Source: Sporohalobacter salinus
GTDB taxonomy: Bacteria; Bacillota; Halanaerobiia; Halobacteroidales; Acetohalobiaceae
Assembly (NCBI RefSeq): GCF_016908635.1
Contig: NZ_JAFBEG010000001.1
Location: 186,001 to 250,000, forward strand
DNA length: 64,000 nt
Direction: 5' to 3'
The position numbers and the translations under genes were made by a program. Positions within the stretch are counted from its first letter, which is position 1. Each line of letters opens with the position of its first letter. The notes below the pieces were generated by a model, which saw only the letters and a list, made by a program, of their open reading frames with translations, ran no database searches and was not told the DNA's origin. Below, piece after piece: positions 9,233 to 17,207 of this stretch.

Positions 9233-9464
9233 TTGGTAAGTAAAGAGTTAGATATTGATTATGAAATAATTGATTTCGATGATGCATTTGAAACATTGTT
9301 AAGTACAGTGGAAAATTCTGATAATAAGATGGCTAAAGCTAATATGAACCCGCGGTTTAGAATGGTGGTTCTATATTATTATGCTGAATTAAGGAATAAT
9401 TTAGTTATTGGGACTTAGCTATGAAGAAATAGATCGTTATATTTTAACTGGCGAAGCAGAATAA
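9233..9464 (+). pseudogene. nadE: remnant of NAD+ synthetase, internally deleted
   Basis: From TTG 9233 a 61-residue frame contains NMNPRFRMVVLYYYAE then NLVIGT, the conserved NadE stretch preceding the GTGNKSE motif, and stops at that point (9416-9418). About 10 bases on, in another frame, GLSYEEIDRYILTGEAE matches the usual NadE C terminus and ends at TAA 9462-9464. The middle of the enzyme and its N-terminal ATP-binding loop are missing, so this is a deletion relic of an NH3-dependent NAD+ synthetase. The family assignment rests on motif recognition only. Confidence 0.7.
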
Positions 9465-9680
9465 ACATAGATTATAGTTGTTGTCGGTGCATGAGTTTTA
9501 ATGTTGGTAATTGTCTGTTTATGCTAAGTTTATATAAAAAATAAATCAAATTAGAACTAAAGAAGTTGGTAAAGAAGATATTTAAGCTTTAGCTCGGGGA
9601 TAAAACTTGAGGGTTTTATATTATGAAAAAGGCTTGCAAGCAATAGAAAAATATTATATAATTATTATACCTTAGAAAAC
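9465..9680. other. spacer with unrecognised, possibly decayed coding sequence
   Basis: About 215 bases without an intact gene. Around 9550-9600 a frame interrupted by stops reads like former coding sequence (TKEVGKEDI, then ALARG), but it is too short to assign. Confidence 0.35.
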
Positions 9681-9705
9681 GAAAATGATTTTCATATTAT
9701 GAAAA
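9681..9705. promoter_or_regulatory. Fur-box-like overlapping palindromes
   Basis: GAAAATGATTTTC (9681-9693) is a perfect 6-1-6 palindrome and overlaps TTTTCATATTATGAAAA (9689-9705), a perfect 7-3-7 palindrome. Their composition and overlap resemble classical iron-responsive Fur boxes. They end 30 bases before the first glutamate synthase gene. Which regulator binds is inferred. Confidence 0.5.
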
Positions 9706-9734
9706 CAATGTTGATTAAGTGAGAGGTGAAATAG

Positions 9735-10838
9735 ATGAGAGGTAGTAGACCACAAGAAAAGATTATGTCAGGCTGTGCTATTAGTGGAATTCTGAATCGA
9801 AAAGGGAAAAGATTCTCTGGAGAAGAGATTATGGAGTCTATCGCTTTAATGCATGAAAGATCCAATGGATTAGGTGGTGGTTTTGCTGCTTACGGGATTT
9901 ATCCTGAGCATAAAGATAAGTATGCTATCCATATGTTTTATGATGATTTAAAAGCTAAGGAGAAAACGGACCATTTTCTGAATCGTCACTTTGAGATTAC
10001 AGTTAGTGAAAAAATTCCAACGATAGAGATAGAAGCTATTGATAATCCACCGATTATCTGGCGCTATTTTGTTGAAGCAGATCATCAGAAGTTGGAATCT
10101 TCAGGTTTAACAGAAGATGAATATGTAGCTCAATGTGTAATGAACATTAATTCTAATTATCGAGGGGCTTTTGTAGTTTCTAGCGGTAAGAATATGGGGG
10201 TTTTTAAAGGAGTTGGTTACCCCGAGGATATAGGTGAGTTTTATCAGTTAGAAGATTATGAGGCCTACTTATGGACAGCTCATGGCCGCTTTCCAACTAA
10301 TACACCTGGCTGGTGGGGCGGAGCTCATCCATTTACTCTATTAGATTGGTCGATTGTACATAATGGTGAGATTTCCTCGTATGGAGCCAATAAACGCTAT
10401 TTAGAGATGTTCGACTATCAATGTACAATGCAGACTGATACAGAAGCAATTACCTATCTGTTTGATTTGATGTTAAGAAAGCATGATCTACCGCTTGAAG
10501 CAGCAGTTAAGTCTTTAGCAGCTCCATTATGGAGTGAGATTGAGCGAATGGATGAAAAAGAAGCAAAGATTGCTAAATCAATTCGGACTGTCTATGGTAG
10601 TGCTTTATTAAATGGGCCTTTCTCTATTATTTTAGGTCATAAAGATGGATTCATTGCTTTAAATGACAGAATTAAGTTACGTCCCCTAGTTGTGGCTAAA
10701 GATGAAGCTAGGACTTATGTTGCTAGTGAAGAGTCAGCTATTCGCGAGATATGTCCTAATCCAGATGAAATCTGGACACCGCGTGGTGGCGAAGCAGTAA
10801 TTGAATTATTAGAGGGGAGGAAAGAAGCATGGGGTTAA
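9735..10838 (+). CDS. glutamate synthase, class II glutaminase subunit
   Basis: 367 residues. GAGAGGTGA lies 6 bases before ATG 9735. Cys14 in MSGCAISG is the expected N-terminal nucleophile; the preceding 13 residues would be a propeptide, as in large GltB proteins whose propeptide is cleaved. The remainder carries the GATase features: HERSNGLGGGFAAYGIYP, WTAHGRFPTNTPGWWGGAHPF, VHNGEISSYGANKRY and TDTEAITYLFD. It releases ammonia from glutamine for the FMN subunit encoded next, whose start overlaps this gene by 10 bases, implying translational coupling. Confidence 0.9.
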   Translation: MRGSRPQEKIMSGCAISGILNRKGKRFSGEEIMESIALMHERSNGLGGGFAAYGIYPEHKDKYAIHMFYDDLKAKEKTDHFLNRHFEITVSEKIPTIEIEAIDNPPIIWRYFVEADHQKLESSGLTEDEYVAQCVMNINSNYRGAFVVSSGKNMGVFKGVGYPEDIGEFYQLEDYEAYLWTAHGRFPTNTPGWWGGAHPFTLLDWSIVHNGEISSYGANKRYLEMFDYQCTMQTDTEAITYLFDLMLRKHDLPLEAAVKSLAAPLWSEIERMDEKEAKIAKSIRTVYGSALLNGPFSIILGHKDGFIALNDRIKLRPLVVAKDEARTYVASEESAIREICPNPDEIWTPRGGEAVIELLEGRKEAWG

Positions 10839-12331
10839 ATTTAAAGAGTCCAGAATTTATAGTTGAACGAAATTCGGATAAATGTATTGAATGTCAGGTG
10901 TGTGAACGGCAGTGTGCTAATGAAGTTCATTGGTATGATGAGGATTTAGAGCAGATGCGGGCTGAAGATATTAATTGTGTTAATTGTCATCGTTGTGTAA
11001 CACTTTGTCCAACTAATGCATTAGTAATCAGAGAATATCCACTTGAGTATAAGCAGAATAGTAATTGGACAGAAGAAATGATTACTAATATACAGAAGCA
11101 GGCAAAGACAGGTGGAATTTTACTGACTGGGATGGGAAATCCAACAGAGAAGAAGATTTATTGGGATCATATTCTACTGAATGCTAGTCAGGTGACTAAT
11201 CCTTCTATAGATCCTTTGCGGGAACCTATGGAACTTAAGACATACTTAGGTCGCAAACCAGATAAAGTAGAATTTAATGAAGCAGGAGAAGTTGAAGATT
11301 TACCGCCGCAGTTAGAATTAGAAACTCCTATTATGTTTGGGGCAATGTCTTTTGGTTCTATCAGTATCAATGCTTGTAAGGCTTTAGCTCAGGCTGCTAG
11401 TGAAATGGGGATGATGTATAATACTGGTGAAGGCGGTTTGCATGAAGATCTTTATCAATATAAAGATAGGACTATTGTTCAAGTAGCTTCTGGACGTTTT
11501 GGAGTACATCAGGAATATTTAAATGCTGGAGCAGCGATTGAGATTAAGATAGGTCAAGGGGCAAAACCTGGTATTGGCGGTCATTTGCCGGGAGAAAAAG
11601 TAGGGAAAGAAGTATCTAAAACTCGAATGATTCCCGAAGGTTCTGATGCACTGTCACCAGCGCCGCACCACGATATTTATTCTATTGAAGACTTACGTCA
11701 GTTAATCTATGCTTTAAAAGAAGCAACTGATTATGAAAAGCCGGTTTCTGTCAAAATTTCAGCCGTGCATAATGTAGCAGCTATTGCTGCTGGAATTGCT
11801 ACTGCTGGAGCAGATATTATTGCTATTGACGGCTACCGAGGTGGTACTGGTGCAGCTCCGACAATGATTCGAGATAATGTCGGAATTCCAATTGAATTGG
11901 CATTGGCTGCTGTAGATGATAGATTGCGTGAAGAAGGACTGCGAAATAATGTCTCTTTAGTAGTTAGTGGTAGTATCAGAAATAGTGCTGATATAGTAAA
12001 GGCTGTAGCATTAGGGGCTGATGCTGTTTATGTTTCTTCGGCAGCATTAGTTGCTTTAGGCTGTCATATGTGCCAGAAATGTTATACTGGTAAGTGTAAT
12101 TGGGGAATTGCTACTCAAGAACCTAAGTTAGTTAAACGGTTAAATCCAGAACTTGGCGTTAAACGAGTTAAGAATTTAATTGAAGGATGGTCTCACGAGA
12201 TTAAAGAAATTTTAGGAGGAATGGGGATCAATGCCTTAGAGAGTCTGCGTGGGAATCGGTTGATGTTGAGGGGAATGGATTTAACAGAGAAAGAGTTAGA
12301 TATTTTGGGGATTAAACATGCAGGTGAGTAA
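10829..12331 (+). CDS. gltB: glutamate synthase, FMN/ferredoxin subunit (archaeal type)
   Basis: 500 residues. The N-terminal ferredoxin has cysteines 19, 22, 25, 29 and 50, 53, 56, 60. The FMN-binding glutamate synthase barrel follows (MFGAMSFGSIS, TGEGGLHEDLY, IKIGQGAKPGIGGHLPG, SPAPHHDIYSIEDL, DGYRGGTGAAP) with a late cysteine cluster CHMCQKCYTGKC for an Fe-S centre. It reductively aminates 2-oxoglutarate with ammonia channelled from the glutaminase. The classical GltB is split here: the glutaminase precedes and the GXGXG domain is the last gene of the operon. Confidence 0.92.
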   Translation: MGLNLKSPEFIVERNSDKCIECQVCERQCANEVHWYDEDLEQMRAEDINCVNCHRCVTLCPTNALVIREYPLEYKQNSNWTEEMITNIQKQAKTGGILLTGMGNPTEKKIYWDHILLNASQVTNPSIDPLREPMELKTYLGRKPDKVEFNEAGEVEDLPPQLELETPIMFGAMSFGSISINACKALAQAASEMGMMYNTGEGGLHEDLYQYKDRTIVQVASGRFGVHQEYLNAGAAIEIKIGQGAKPGIGGHLPGEKVGKEVSKTRMIPEGSDALSPAPHHDIYSIEDLRQLIYALKEATDYEKPVSVKISAVHNVAAIAAGIATAGADIIAIDGYRGGTGAAPTMIRDNVGIPIELALAAVDDRLREEGLRNNVSLVVSGSIRNSADIVKAVALGADAVYVSSAALVALGCHMCQKCYTGKCNWGIATQEPKLVKRLNPELGVKRVKNLIEGWSHEIKEILGGMGINALESLRGNRLMLRGMDLTEKELDILGIKHAGE

Positions 12332-12368
12332 TTATAGATTGAAATTGATAAATTAAGGAGGAGATGTA

Positions 12369-12812
12369 ATGAAACGAGTCTATGCTAAAGAAGAATACTG
12401 TCTGGGCTGTAGGCTCTGTGAAGTTTATTGTGTTGTTAATCATTCTAAGTCACAGGATATAATTAAATCTCATAAATTGGAAGAGATTACACCGCGGTTA
12501 GTAATTGAATCTAAAGGAATAATATCTTTTGCCCTGCAGTGTCGTCATTGTGATGATGCTGCCTGCACGAAGGCTTGTATTACTGGAGCACTGCAAAAAG
12601 ATTCTAAAACAGGTGAGGTAACTTATGACCAGGAAAAATGTGTAGGCTGTTGGACTTGTATTATGGCCTGTTCCTATGGAGCAATTCGAAGAGATGAATC
12701 TGGTCAAAAAGTAATTTCTAAATGTGATCTATGTGGTGAAGAAGAAAGTGAACCAGCTTGTGTAACAAACTGTCCTAATGGTGCGTTAGTATTTGAAGAT
12801 AGAGAAGAGTAG
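12369..12812 (+). CDS. HycB-type polyferredoxin
   Basis: 147 residues with sixteen cysteines in four groups (11/14/17/21, 58/61/66/70, 91/94/97/101, 119/122/131/135), enough for four [4Fe-4S] clusters, as in HycB/CooF/DmsB-type electron-transfer subunits. GGAGGAG precedes ATG. Between the FMN subunit and the flavin oxidoreductase it very likely carries electrons between them. The gap to the next gene is only 12 bases. Confidence 0.88.
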   Translation: MKRVYAKEEYCLGCRLCEVYCVVNHSKSQDIIKSHKLEEITPRLVIESKGIISFALQCRHCDDAACTKACITGALQKDSKTGEVTYDQEKCVGCWTCIMACSYGAIRRDESGQKVISKCDLCGEEESEPACVTNCPNGALVFEDREE

Positions 12813-12824
12813 GAGGTGGATAAA

Positions 12825-14084
12825 ATGGATTATGTAATTATCGGTAATTCAGCTGCAGGGATCGGAGCTGTTGAAGGAATTAGAGAGGTTGACTCAAAAG
12901 GTAGGATTACACTTATTTCTGATGAACCATATCATACTTACTCGCGCCCGTTAATTTCTTATTACTTAGCTAATAAAGCAAATTGGGAAACAATGAAATT
13001 TCGTTCAAATGATTTTTATGCTGAAAATAATGTTGAGACTAAGTTAGGAATGAAGGCTGTTGGAATCAATGAAGCAGATAAAAGTGTTAATTTGGCTAAT
13101 GGTGAGAAGATAGAGTTTGATAAATTATTAGTAGCTACTGGAGGTACCCCTTTTATTCCTCCGATAGAAGGAGTAGATAAGAATAATATTTATAACTTTA
13201 TCAAGTTAGATGATGCTAAATCTATTGCTGGAGATATTGAAAATTTAGAAACAGGTAAGGTTGTAATTTTAGGTGCTGGGCTTATCGGGTTGAAGGCAGC
13301 GGAAGCATTATTCAAACAGGGGTTAGAAGTGATTGTTGTAGAATTAGCTGATCAAGTTTTAAATGCAATTTTAGATGATGAAGCGGCTAAATTAGTTCAA
13401 CAGCATCTTGAAGAAAAAGGAATTAATTTTATATTTGAAGATACAGTTACTCAATTTCTTGGTGAAGATAAAGTCACAGGAGTTAGGTTAGAGTCAGAGA
13501 AGGAATTAGATTGTGATTTGGCTATTGTAGCTGCAGGAGTAAAACCAAATATCGAAGTAGTAGAAGAAACAGATATAGAAGTTAATCAAGGAATTATTGT
13601 TAATAACAAGTTAAAAACAAGTATTACCAATATTTATGCTGCTGGAGATGTAGCTGAAAGTAATAATTTAGTTCGTGATATTAAAGAAGTAGTTCCCATT
13701 TGGCCGGATGCTTATAATCAAGGGTGGACAGCTGGAAAGAATATGGCTGGAGTTAAAGAAGATTATTTAGAATGTTTTTCTCGAAATTCAATTGGTTTTT
13801 TTGGTTTACCTATGATTACGGCTGGTATCATTGAACCTGAAAGTGATGACCATGAAGTCTTAGTTACTAAAAATGAAGAGGAAAAGGTTTATAAGAAGAT
13901 AATTCTACAGAATGATAGAATTATAGGTTTTATTTATTTAAACGATATTGACCGGGCAGGAATTTTGACAGGTTTAATTAAGGAAAAGCAGAGCATAACT
14001 GAAGTTAAAGATGAATTACTTGCTGATAACTTTGGTTATTTATCTTTTAATAAAGAATGGCGTCAAGAAAGATTAGCCAAGTAA
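12825..14084 (+). CDS. FAD/NAD(P)-dependent oxidoreductase
   Basis: 419 residues from ATG 12825 with AGGAGGTG at 12811-12818; an in-frame GTG at 12816 lies inside that ribosome site. Two dinucleotide folds are visible: FAD site YVIIGNSAAGIGAVEGIRE at the N terminus and NAD(P) site VVILGAGLIGLKAAEAL near residue 150, then the FAD motif TNIYAAGDVAE. It belongs to the NADH:rubredoxin/nitrite reductase-like pyridine nucleotide disulphide oxidoreductases. In this operon it probably feeds NAD(P)H electrons through the polyferredoxin to the FMN subunit, replacing GltD. Confidence 0.88.
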   Translation: MDYVIIGNSAAGIGAVEGIREVDSKGRITLISDEPYHTYSRPLISYYLANKANWETMKFRSNDFYAENNVETKLGMKAVGINEADKSVNLANGEKIEFDKLLVATGGTPFIPPIEGVDKNNIYNFIKLDDAKSIAGDIENLETGKVVILGAGLIGLKAAEALFKQGLEVIVVELADQVLNAILDDEAAKLVQQHLEEKGINFIFEDTVTQFLGEDKVTGVRLESEKELDCDLAIVAAGVKPNIEVVEETDIEVNQGIIVNNKLKTSITNIYAAGDVAESNNLVRDIKEVVPIWPDAYNQGWTAGKNMAGVKEDYLECFSRNSIGFFGLPMITAGIIEPESDDHEVLVTKNEEEKVYKKIILQNDRIIGFIYLNDIDRAGILTGLIKEKQSITEVKDELLADNFGYLSFNKEWRQERLAK

Positions 14085-14101
14085 GGATGGGAGGGAAGAA
14101 G

Positions 14102-14839
14102 ATGGCGACAATAAAGGCAGATGGTGTTTATTATAAAGACTTAAATGAGCGGGTGAAAGAATTAATTAAAAACGGTGAAGAAGAAATTATTTTAGAAAAT
14201 GTTAATGGTCAGCGTTATATAGGTGATGGATTAAATAGTGATATTAAATTAATTGTTAATGGTATTCCAGGAAATGACTTAGCTGCTTTTACTAGTGGAG
14301 TAGAGATAATTGTTAATGGCAACGGGCAGGATGGAATTGCGAATACTATGAATGACGGACGATTAATAATTAATGGTCAGACAGGAGATACATTAGGTTA
14401 TAGTATGCGTGGTGGTAAAGTCTATGTTAGAGATAGCGTCGGTTATCGAGTAGGAATCCATATGAAGGGCTATCAGGATAAACAGCCGACAATCATTATC
14501 GGAGGTACAGCAGGTGACTTTTTTGGTGAATATATGGCCGGCGGGCGCTTAATTTTGTTAGGGCTTAACCGTAAAGATAATGAACAAATTGTTGGAAACC
14601 ATGTAGCAGTTGGAATGCATGGGGGAGTCATCTATATTAGAGATGAAATTGCAGATCACTTAGTAGGATTGGAAGTAAAAGTTACAGAAGCTAATCAAGA
14701 TGATAGACAGGAAATTAGAGATTACTTAACTGATTATTGTCAGCAGTTCAATTTCAACTTGGAAGAAATAATGGATGCTAAATTTTCTAAAATAATTCCA
14801 GTTTCACATCGACCATATGGTAATATGTATGCTTACTAG
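14102..14839 (+). CDS. glutamate synthase GXGXG domain subunit
   Basis: 245 residues from ATG 14102 behind GGGAGGGAAG; the frame is open further upstream and overlaps the oxidoreductase gene, but the ribosome site marks 14102. The protein is a right-handed beta helix of repeated G-rich turns (IPGNDLAAF, GNGQDGIANT, GQTGDTLGYSMRGGKVYV, GGTAGDFFGEYMAGGRLILLG), the GltB C-terminal domain, here a separate polypeptide. It is structural, holding the glutaminase and synthase together. It is the last gene of the operon. Confidence 0.9.
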   Translation: MATIKADGVYYKDLNERVKELIKNGEEEIILENVNGQRYIGDGLNSDIKLIVNGIPGNDLAAFTSGVEIIVNGNGQDGIANTMNDGRLIINGQTGDTLGYSMRGGKVYVRDSVGYRVGIHMKGYQDKQPTIIIGGTAGDFFGEYMAGGRLILLGLNRKDNEQIVGNHVAVGMHGGVIYIRDEIADHLVGLEVKVTEANQDDRQEIRDYLTDYCQQFNFNLEEIMDAKFSKIIPVSHRPYGNMYAY

Positions 14840-14903
14840 GGATAAACTAGATATTTATGTAAATAACCAGGGGGTGATATTTAGTTTCTTTTAAATATAA
14901 TAA

Positions 14904-14938
14904 AAAAATAAAAATTTTGAGCAGGAATTTTTATTTTT
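14904..14938 (+). terminator. AT-only hairpin, possible weak terminator
   Basis: Thirteen-base perfect arms AAAAATAAAAATT (14904-14916) and AATTTTTATTTTT (14926-14938), loop 9. It has only A/T pairs but ends in a T-rich run; it may close the glutamate synthase operon. Confidence 0.4.
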
Positions 14939-14964
14939 ATGTATAATCAATATAATAAGGAATT

Positions 14965-14980
14965 CGAAACTTTGTTTTAT
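14965..14980. promoter_or_regulatory. KdgR/IclR-like operator before the regulator gene
   Basis: CGAAACTTTGTTTTAT: half-sites GAAAC and GTTTT around TTT. It overlaps a TATAAT at 14978-14983 and lies 31 bases before the IclR-type gene. It matches the near-perfect site at 15829-15843 in layout and in continuing into TATAAT, suggesting autoregulation. Confidence 0.55.
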
Positions 14981-15011
14981 AATAAGAAACGGAAGTCAGG
15001 AGGGCATTTAG

Positions 15012-15794
15012 GTGAGAAGAAAACCGACAAATTTAGTTAAATCTTTAGATCGTTCGGTTGATATTTTAGAAGAATTGGCAAAGTATAAAGAAGGATTAGG
15101 AGTAACAGAGTTAGGTAATAGGTTAGATATTCATAAGAGTTCTGTTCACAGATTATTATCTACTTTAGTTTATAGAGGGTTAGTTGAGCAAGATGAAGAA
15201 ACTGGAAAATACAAATTGGGATTGAAAATTTTTGAATTGGGGAGCAAAATCTTTAATGATTTAGAAATTAAGGAATACGCTAGACCATATTTAGAGCAAT
15301 TAGTTGAAGAAACTAGTGAAACTGTACATCTAGTAATTCTTGATCAAGGAGAAGTTTTATATGTTGACAAGGTAAAAAGTCCAGAAACTATTACTATGGC
15401 TTCGCAAATAGGATCTAGAGGTCCAGTTCATTCTACTGGAGTTGGTAAAGCAATCACTGCTTATTTAGATGAAAAAGAAATAGATAATATAATTGAAAAG
15501 TGGGGAATGCCTAAACGCACTAAGAATACAATTACTGATCTTCAAGATTTTAAAGAACATTTAGATTTAATTAAAAAAAGAGGATATGCTGTAGATGATA
15601 TTGAAAATGAACCAGGAATTAGGTGTGTAGCTGCTCCTATTTTTGATTATAATGGAGAAGTAATAGCTGCAGTTAGTGTTTCGGGACCAACTATGAGAGT
15701 GACTAAGGAAAGGATTTCTAAACTAGCAAAGAAAGTTAAAGAAACTGGATTACAAATATCCTATCGTTTGGGGTATAGCCCTAATCATCAGTAA
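15012..15794 (+). CDS. IclR-family (KdgR-like) transcriptional regulator
   Basis: 260 residues from GTG 15012 with CAGGAGGGC 8 bases upstream. The N-terminal winged helix (SLDRSVDILEELAK, GVTELGNRLDIHKSSVHRLLSTL) is followed by the effector domain (RPYLEQLVEETSETVHL, STGVGKAITAYL, GIRCVAAPIFDYNGEVIAAVSVSGP). Its closest functional type is KdgR, which responds to 2-keto-3-deoxygluconate-like acids. It sits immediately before the TRAP/aldonate operon, and both promoters carry the same palindrome type, so it most likely represses that operon and itself. Confidence 0.88.
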   Translation: MRRKPTNLVKSLDRSVDILEELAKYKEGLGVTELGNRLDIHKSSVHRLLSTLVYRGLVEQDEETGKYKLGLKIFELGSKIFNDLEIKEYARPYLEQLVEETSETVHLVILDQGEVLYVDKVKSPETITMASQIGSRGPVHSTGVGKAITAYLDEKEIDNIIEKWGMPKRTKNTITDLQDFKEHLDLIKKRGYAVDDIENEPGIRCVAAPIFDYNGEVIAAVSVSGPTMRVTKERISKLAKKVKETGLQISYRLGYSPNHQ

Positions 15795-15828
15795 GGAGAG
15801 AGAAGTTGATTATTTTATTACTTCATAT

Positions 15829-15847
15829 TAAAACACTGTTTTATAAT
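15829..15847. promoter_or_regulatory. KdgR/IclR-like operator overlapping the -10 of the TRAP operon
   Basis: TAAAACACTGTTTTA (15829-15843) is a perfect 6-3-6 palindrome close to the known KdgR consensus (AAAC, short spacer, GTTT). It runs into TATAAT at 15842-15847, so binding would block the promoter of the TRAP operon. Confidence 0.65.
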
Positions 15848-15988
15848 GCGATAAAAGCTTAGATATAAGTTTTTAAATAAAGAGATTATTCAATAGAGAT
15901 AGTCCTAACAGATAATAAGATTTTAGTATTTTTATAAGGAGGTGAAAAGGAAGGAGTATCAAAAAAATTTACTATTTAACAAAACTGG

Positions 15989-16020
15989 GTTTCTTATTAA
16001 GAAACAAGTGCAATGCACTT
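15989..16020 (+). promoter_or_regulatory. two abutting hairpins in the dctP leader
   Basis: GTTTCTTATTAAGAAAC (15989-16005, 7-bp stem, 3-base loop) is followed without a gap by AAGTGCAATGCACTT (16006-16020, 7-base arms around one A). They lie about 70 bases before dctP in a leader of over 200 bases and may affect mRNA stability or bind a regulator. Confidence 0.5.
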
Positions 16021-16089
16021 ACAATTCCACAGTTGATTGGGGACTATAGTTGATTAGAATCAGGAATTCAAATTAAAGGAGGAAACTAA

Positions 16090-17142
16090 ATGTTCAATAA
16101 AAAGCTTGTATCAGTGGTTTTAGTCTTAGTTTTATTGGGAGGTTCTCTTTTATATCTTACAGGTGATGCTAACGCATGGTGGATTTTTGGTGATGATAAA
16201 GAGGAAGAAAATAAGACTTATACTATTCGAGCTGGTATTGGATTAAATGATAAATCTGCGCAGTATAAAGCATTAGAAAAGTGGAAGCAGATGGTTGAAA
16301 AGAGAAGTGATGGTCGAATCAAGATGGAATTATATCATTCTAGCCAGCTTGGTGATGATCGTGAAATGATGGAAGCATTGCAATTAGGAACTCAAGAAGT
16401 GACTTGTCCTTCTACTGCTCCAATTGGTGAATTTGTAAGTGAATTTAAGGTATTTGATTTACCATTCTTATTTCCAAATAATGAAACTGCAGATTATGTT
16501 TTAGATAGTAAAATTGGTCAGAATTTACTTAAAAAATTAGAAGATAAGGGTATGATTGGATTGGCTTATTGGGAGAATGGTTTTCGCCATTTAACTAATA
16601 GTAAGCGAGCTGTTAAAACTCCTGCAGATGTTAAAGGATTAAAAGCAAGAACTATGGAGAATCCAATGCACTTAGCTGCTTGGAGAGAAATGGGGGCTAA
16701 TCCAACTCCAATGGCTTTTGGTGAATTATTTTCTGCTATGCAGCAAGGGGTTGTAGATGGTCAAGAAAATCCATGGGGGACAATTTATTTACAAAACTTT
16801 TATGAAGTTCAGGATTATGTAACTAATACTGGTCACGTTTATTCTCCATTTGTATTAATGATTTCTAAGAAATTCTATGATAAGTTGCCAAAAGATTTAC
16901 AGAAGATGCTTAAAGAGACAGCTAAAGAAGTTAAAGATTATCAAAGAAGGATTAATCGCGAAATGAATGCTGAGTATAGAGAGAAGTTAAAAGATAAAAT
17001 GAATGTAACTATCCTATCTGCTGAAGAAAAGCAACCATTTAAAGAAGCAGTTCAACCAGTTTATGATAAGTATAAAGATGAAATTGGTGCTGACTTAGTT
17101 GAGTCTGTATTGCAAAAGGTAAAAGAATATCAACAAAAATAA
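16090..17142 (+). CDS. dctP: TRAP transporter solute-binding protein
   Basis: 350 residues. It has a signal peptide of about 29 residues (K-K, then a hydrophobic run, ending DANA) and the DctP fold: AGIGLNDKSAQYKALEKWKQMV, the GDDREMMEALQLGTQE segment, GFRHLTNSKRAVKTPADVKGLKAR with the conserved carboxylate-binding Arg, and MQQGVVDGQENPWG. It captures an organic acid outside the membrane and delivers it to DctQM. With the downstream enzymes the ligand is most likely an aldonate such as D-galactonate. GGAGGAAACTAA precedes ATG. Confidence 0.93.
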   Translation: MFNKKLVSVVLVLVLLGGSLLYLTGDANAWWIFGDDKEEENKTYTIRAGIGLNDKSAQYKALEKWKQMVEKRSDGRIKMELYHSSQLGDDREMMEALQLGTQEVTCPSTAPIGEFVSEFKVFDLPFLFPNNETADYVLDSKIGQNLLKKLEDKGMIGLAYWENGFRHLTNSKRAVKTPADVKGLKARTMENPMHLAAWREMGANPTPMAFGELFSAMQQGVVDGQENPWGTIYLQNFYEVQDYVTNTGHVYSPFVLMISKKFYDKLPKDLQKMLKETAKEVKDYQRRINREMNAEYREKLKDKMNVTILSAEEKQPFKEAVQPVYDKYKDEIGADLVESVLQKVKEYQQK

Positions 17143-17156
17143 TAGTTATTAAAATT

Positions 17157-17183
17157 AAAGGGGGAGTGAATATCCCCCCCTTT
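17157..17183 (+). terminator. intercistronic hairpin between dctP and dctQ
   Basis: AAAGGGGGA (17157-17165) pairs with TCCCCCCCTTT (17173-17183) across a 7-base loop, with two extra Cs. G/C-rich stems after dctP are common in TRAP operons and let the binding protein mRNA accumulate over the permease mRNA; that role is inferred here. Confidence 0.6.
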
Positions 17184-17207
17184 CCAAATTCAAAGAGGTG
17201 ATTTATA

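Noticed and set aside
9419-9464. Sigma-factor region 4-like phrase LSYEEID
   Set aside because: It resembles ECF sigma proteins at first sight, but with the preceding NPRFRMVVLYYYAE and LVIGT stretch and the GLSYEEIDRY end the NadE assignment explains everything better.
15938-16050. Possible leader peptide frame from a GTG within AAGGAGGTG
   Set aside because: The start codon overlaps the ribosome site, the product has no recognisable pattern and two hairpins occupy the frame.
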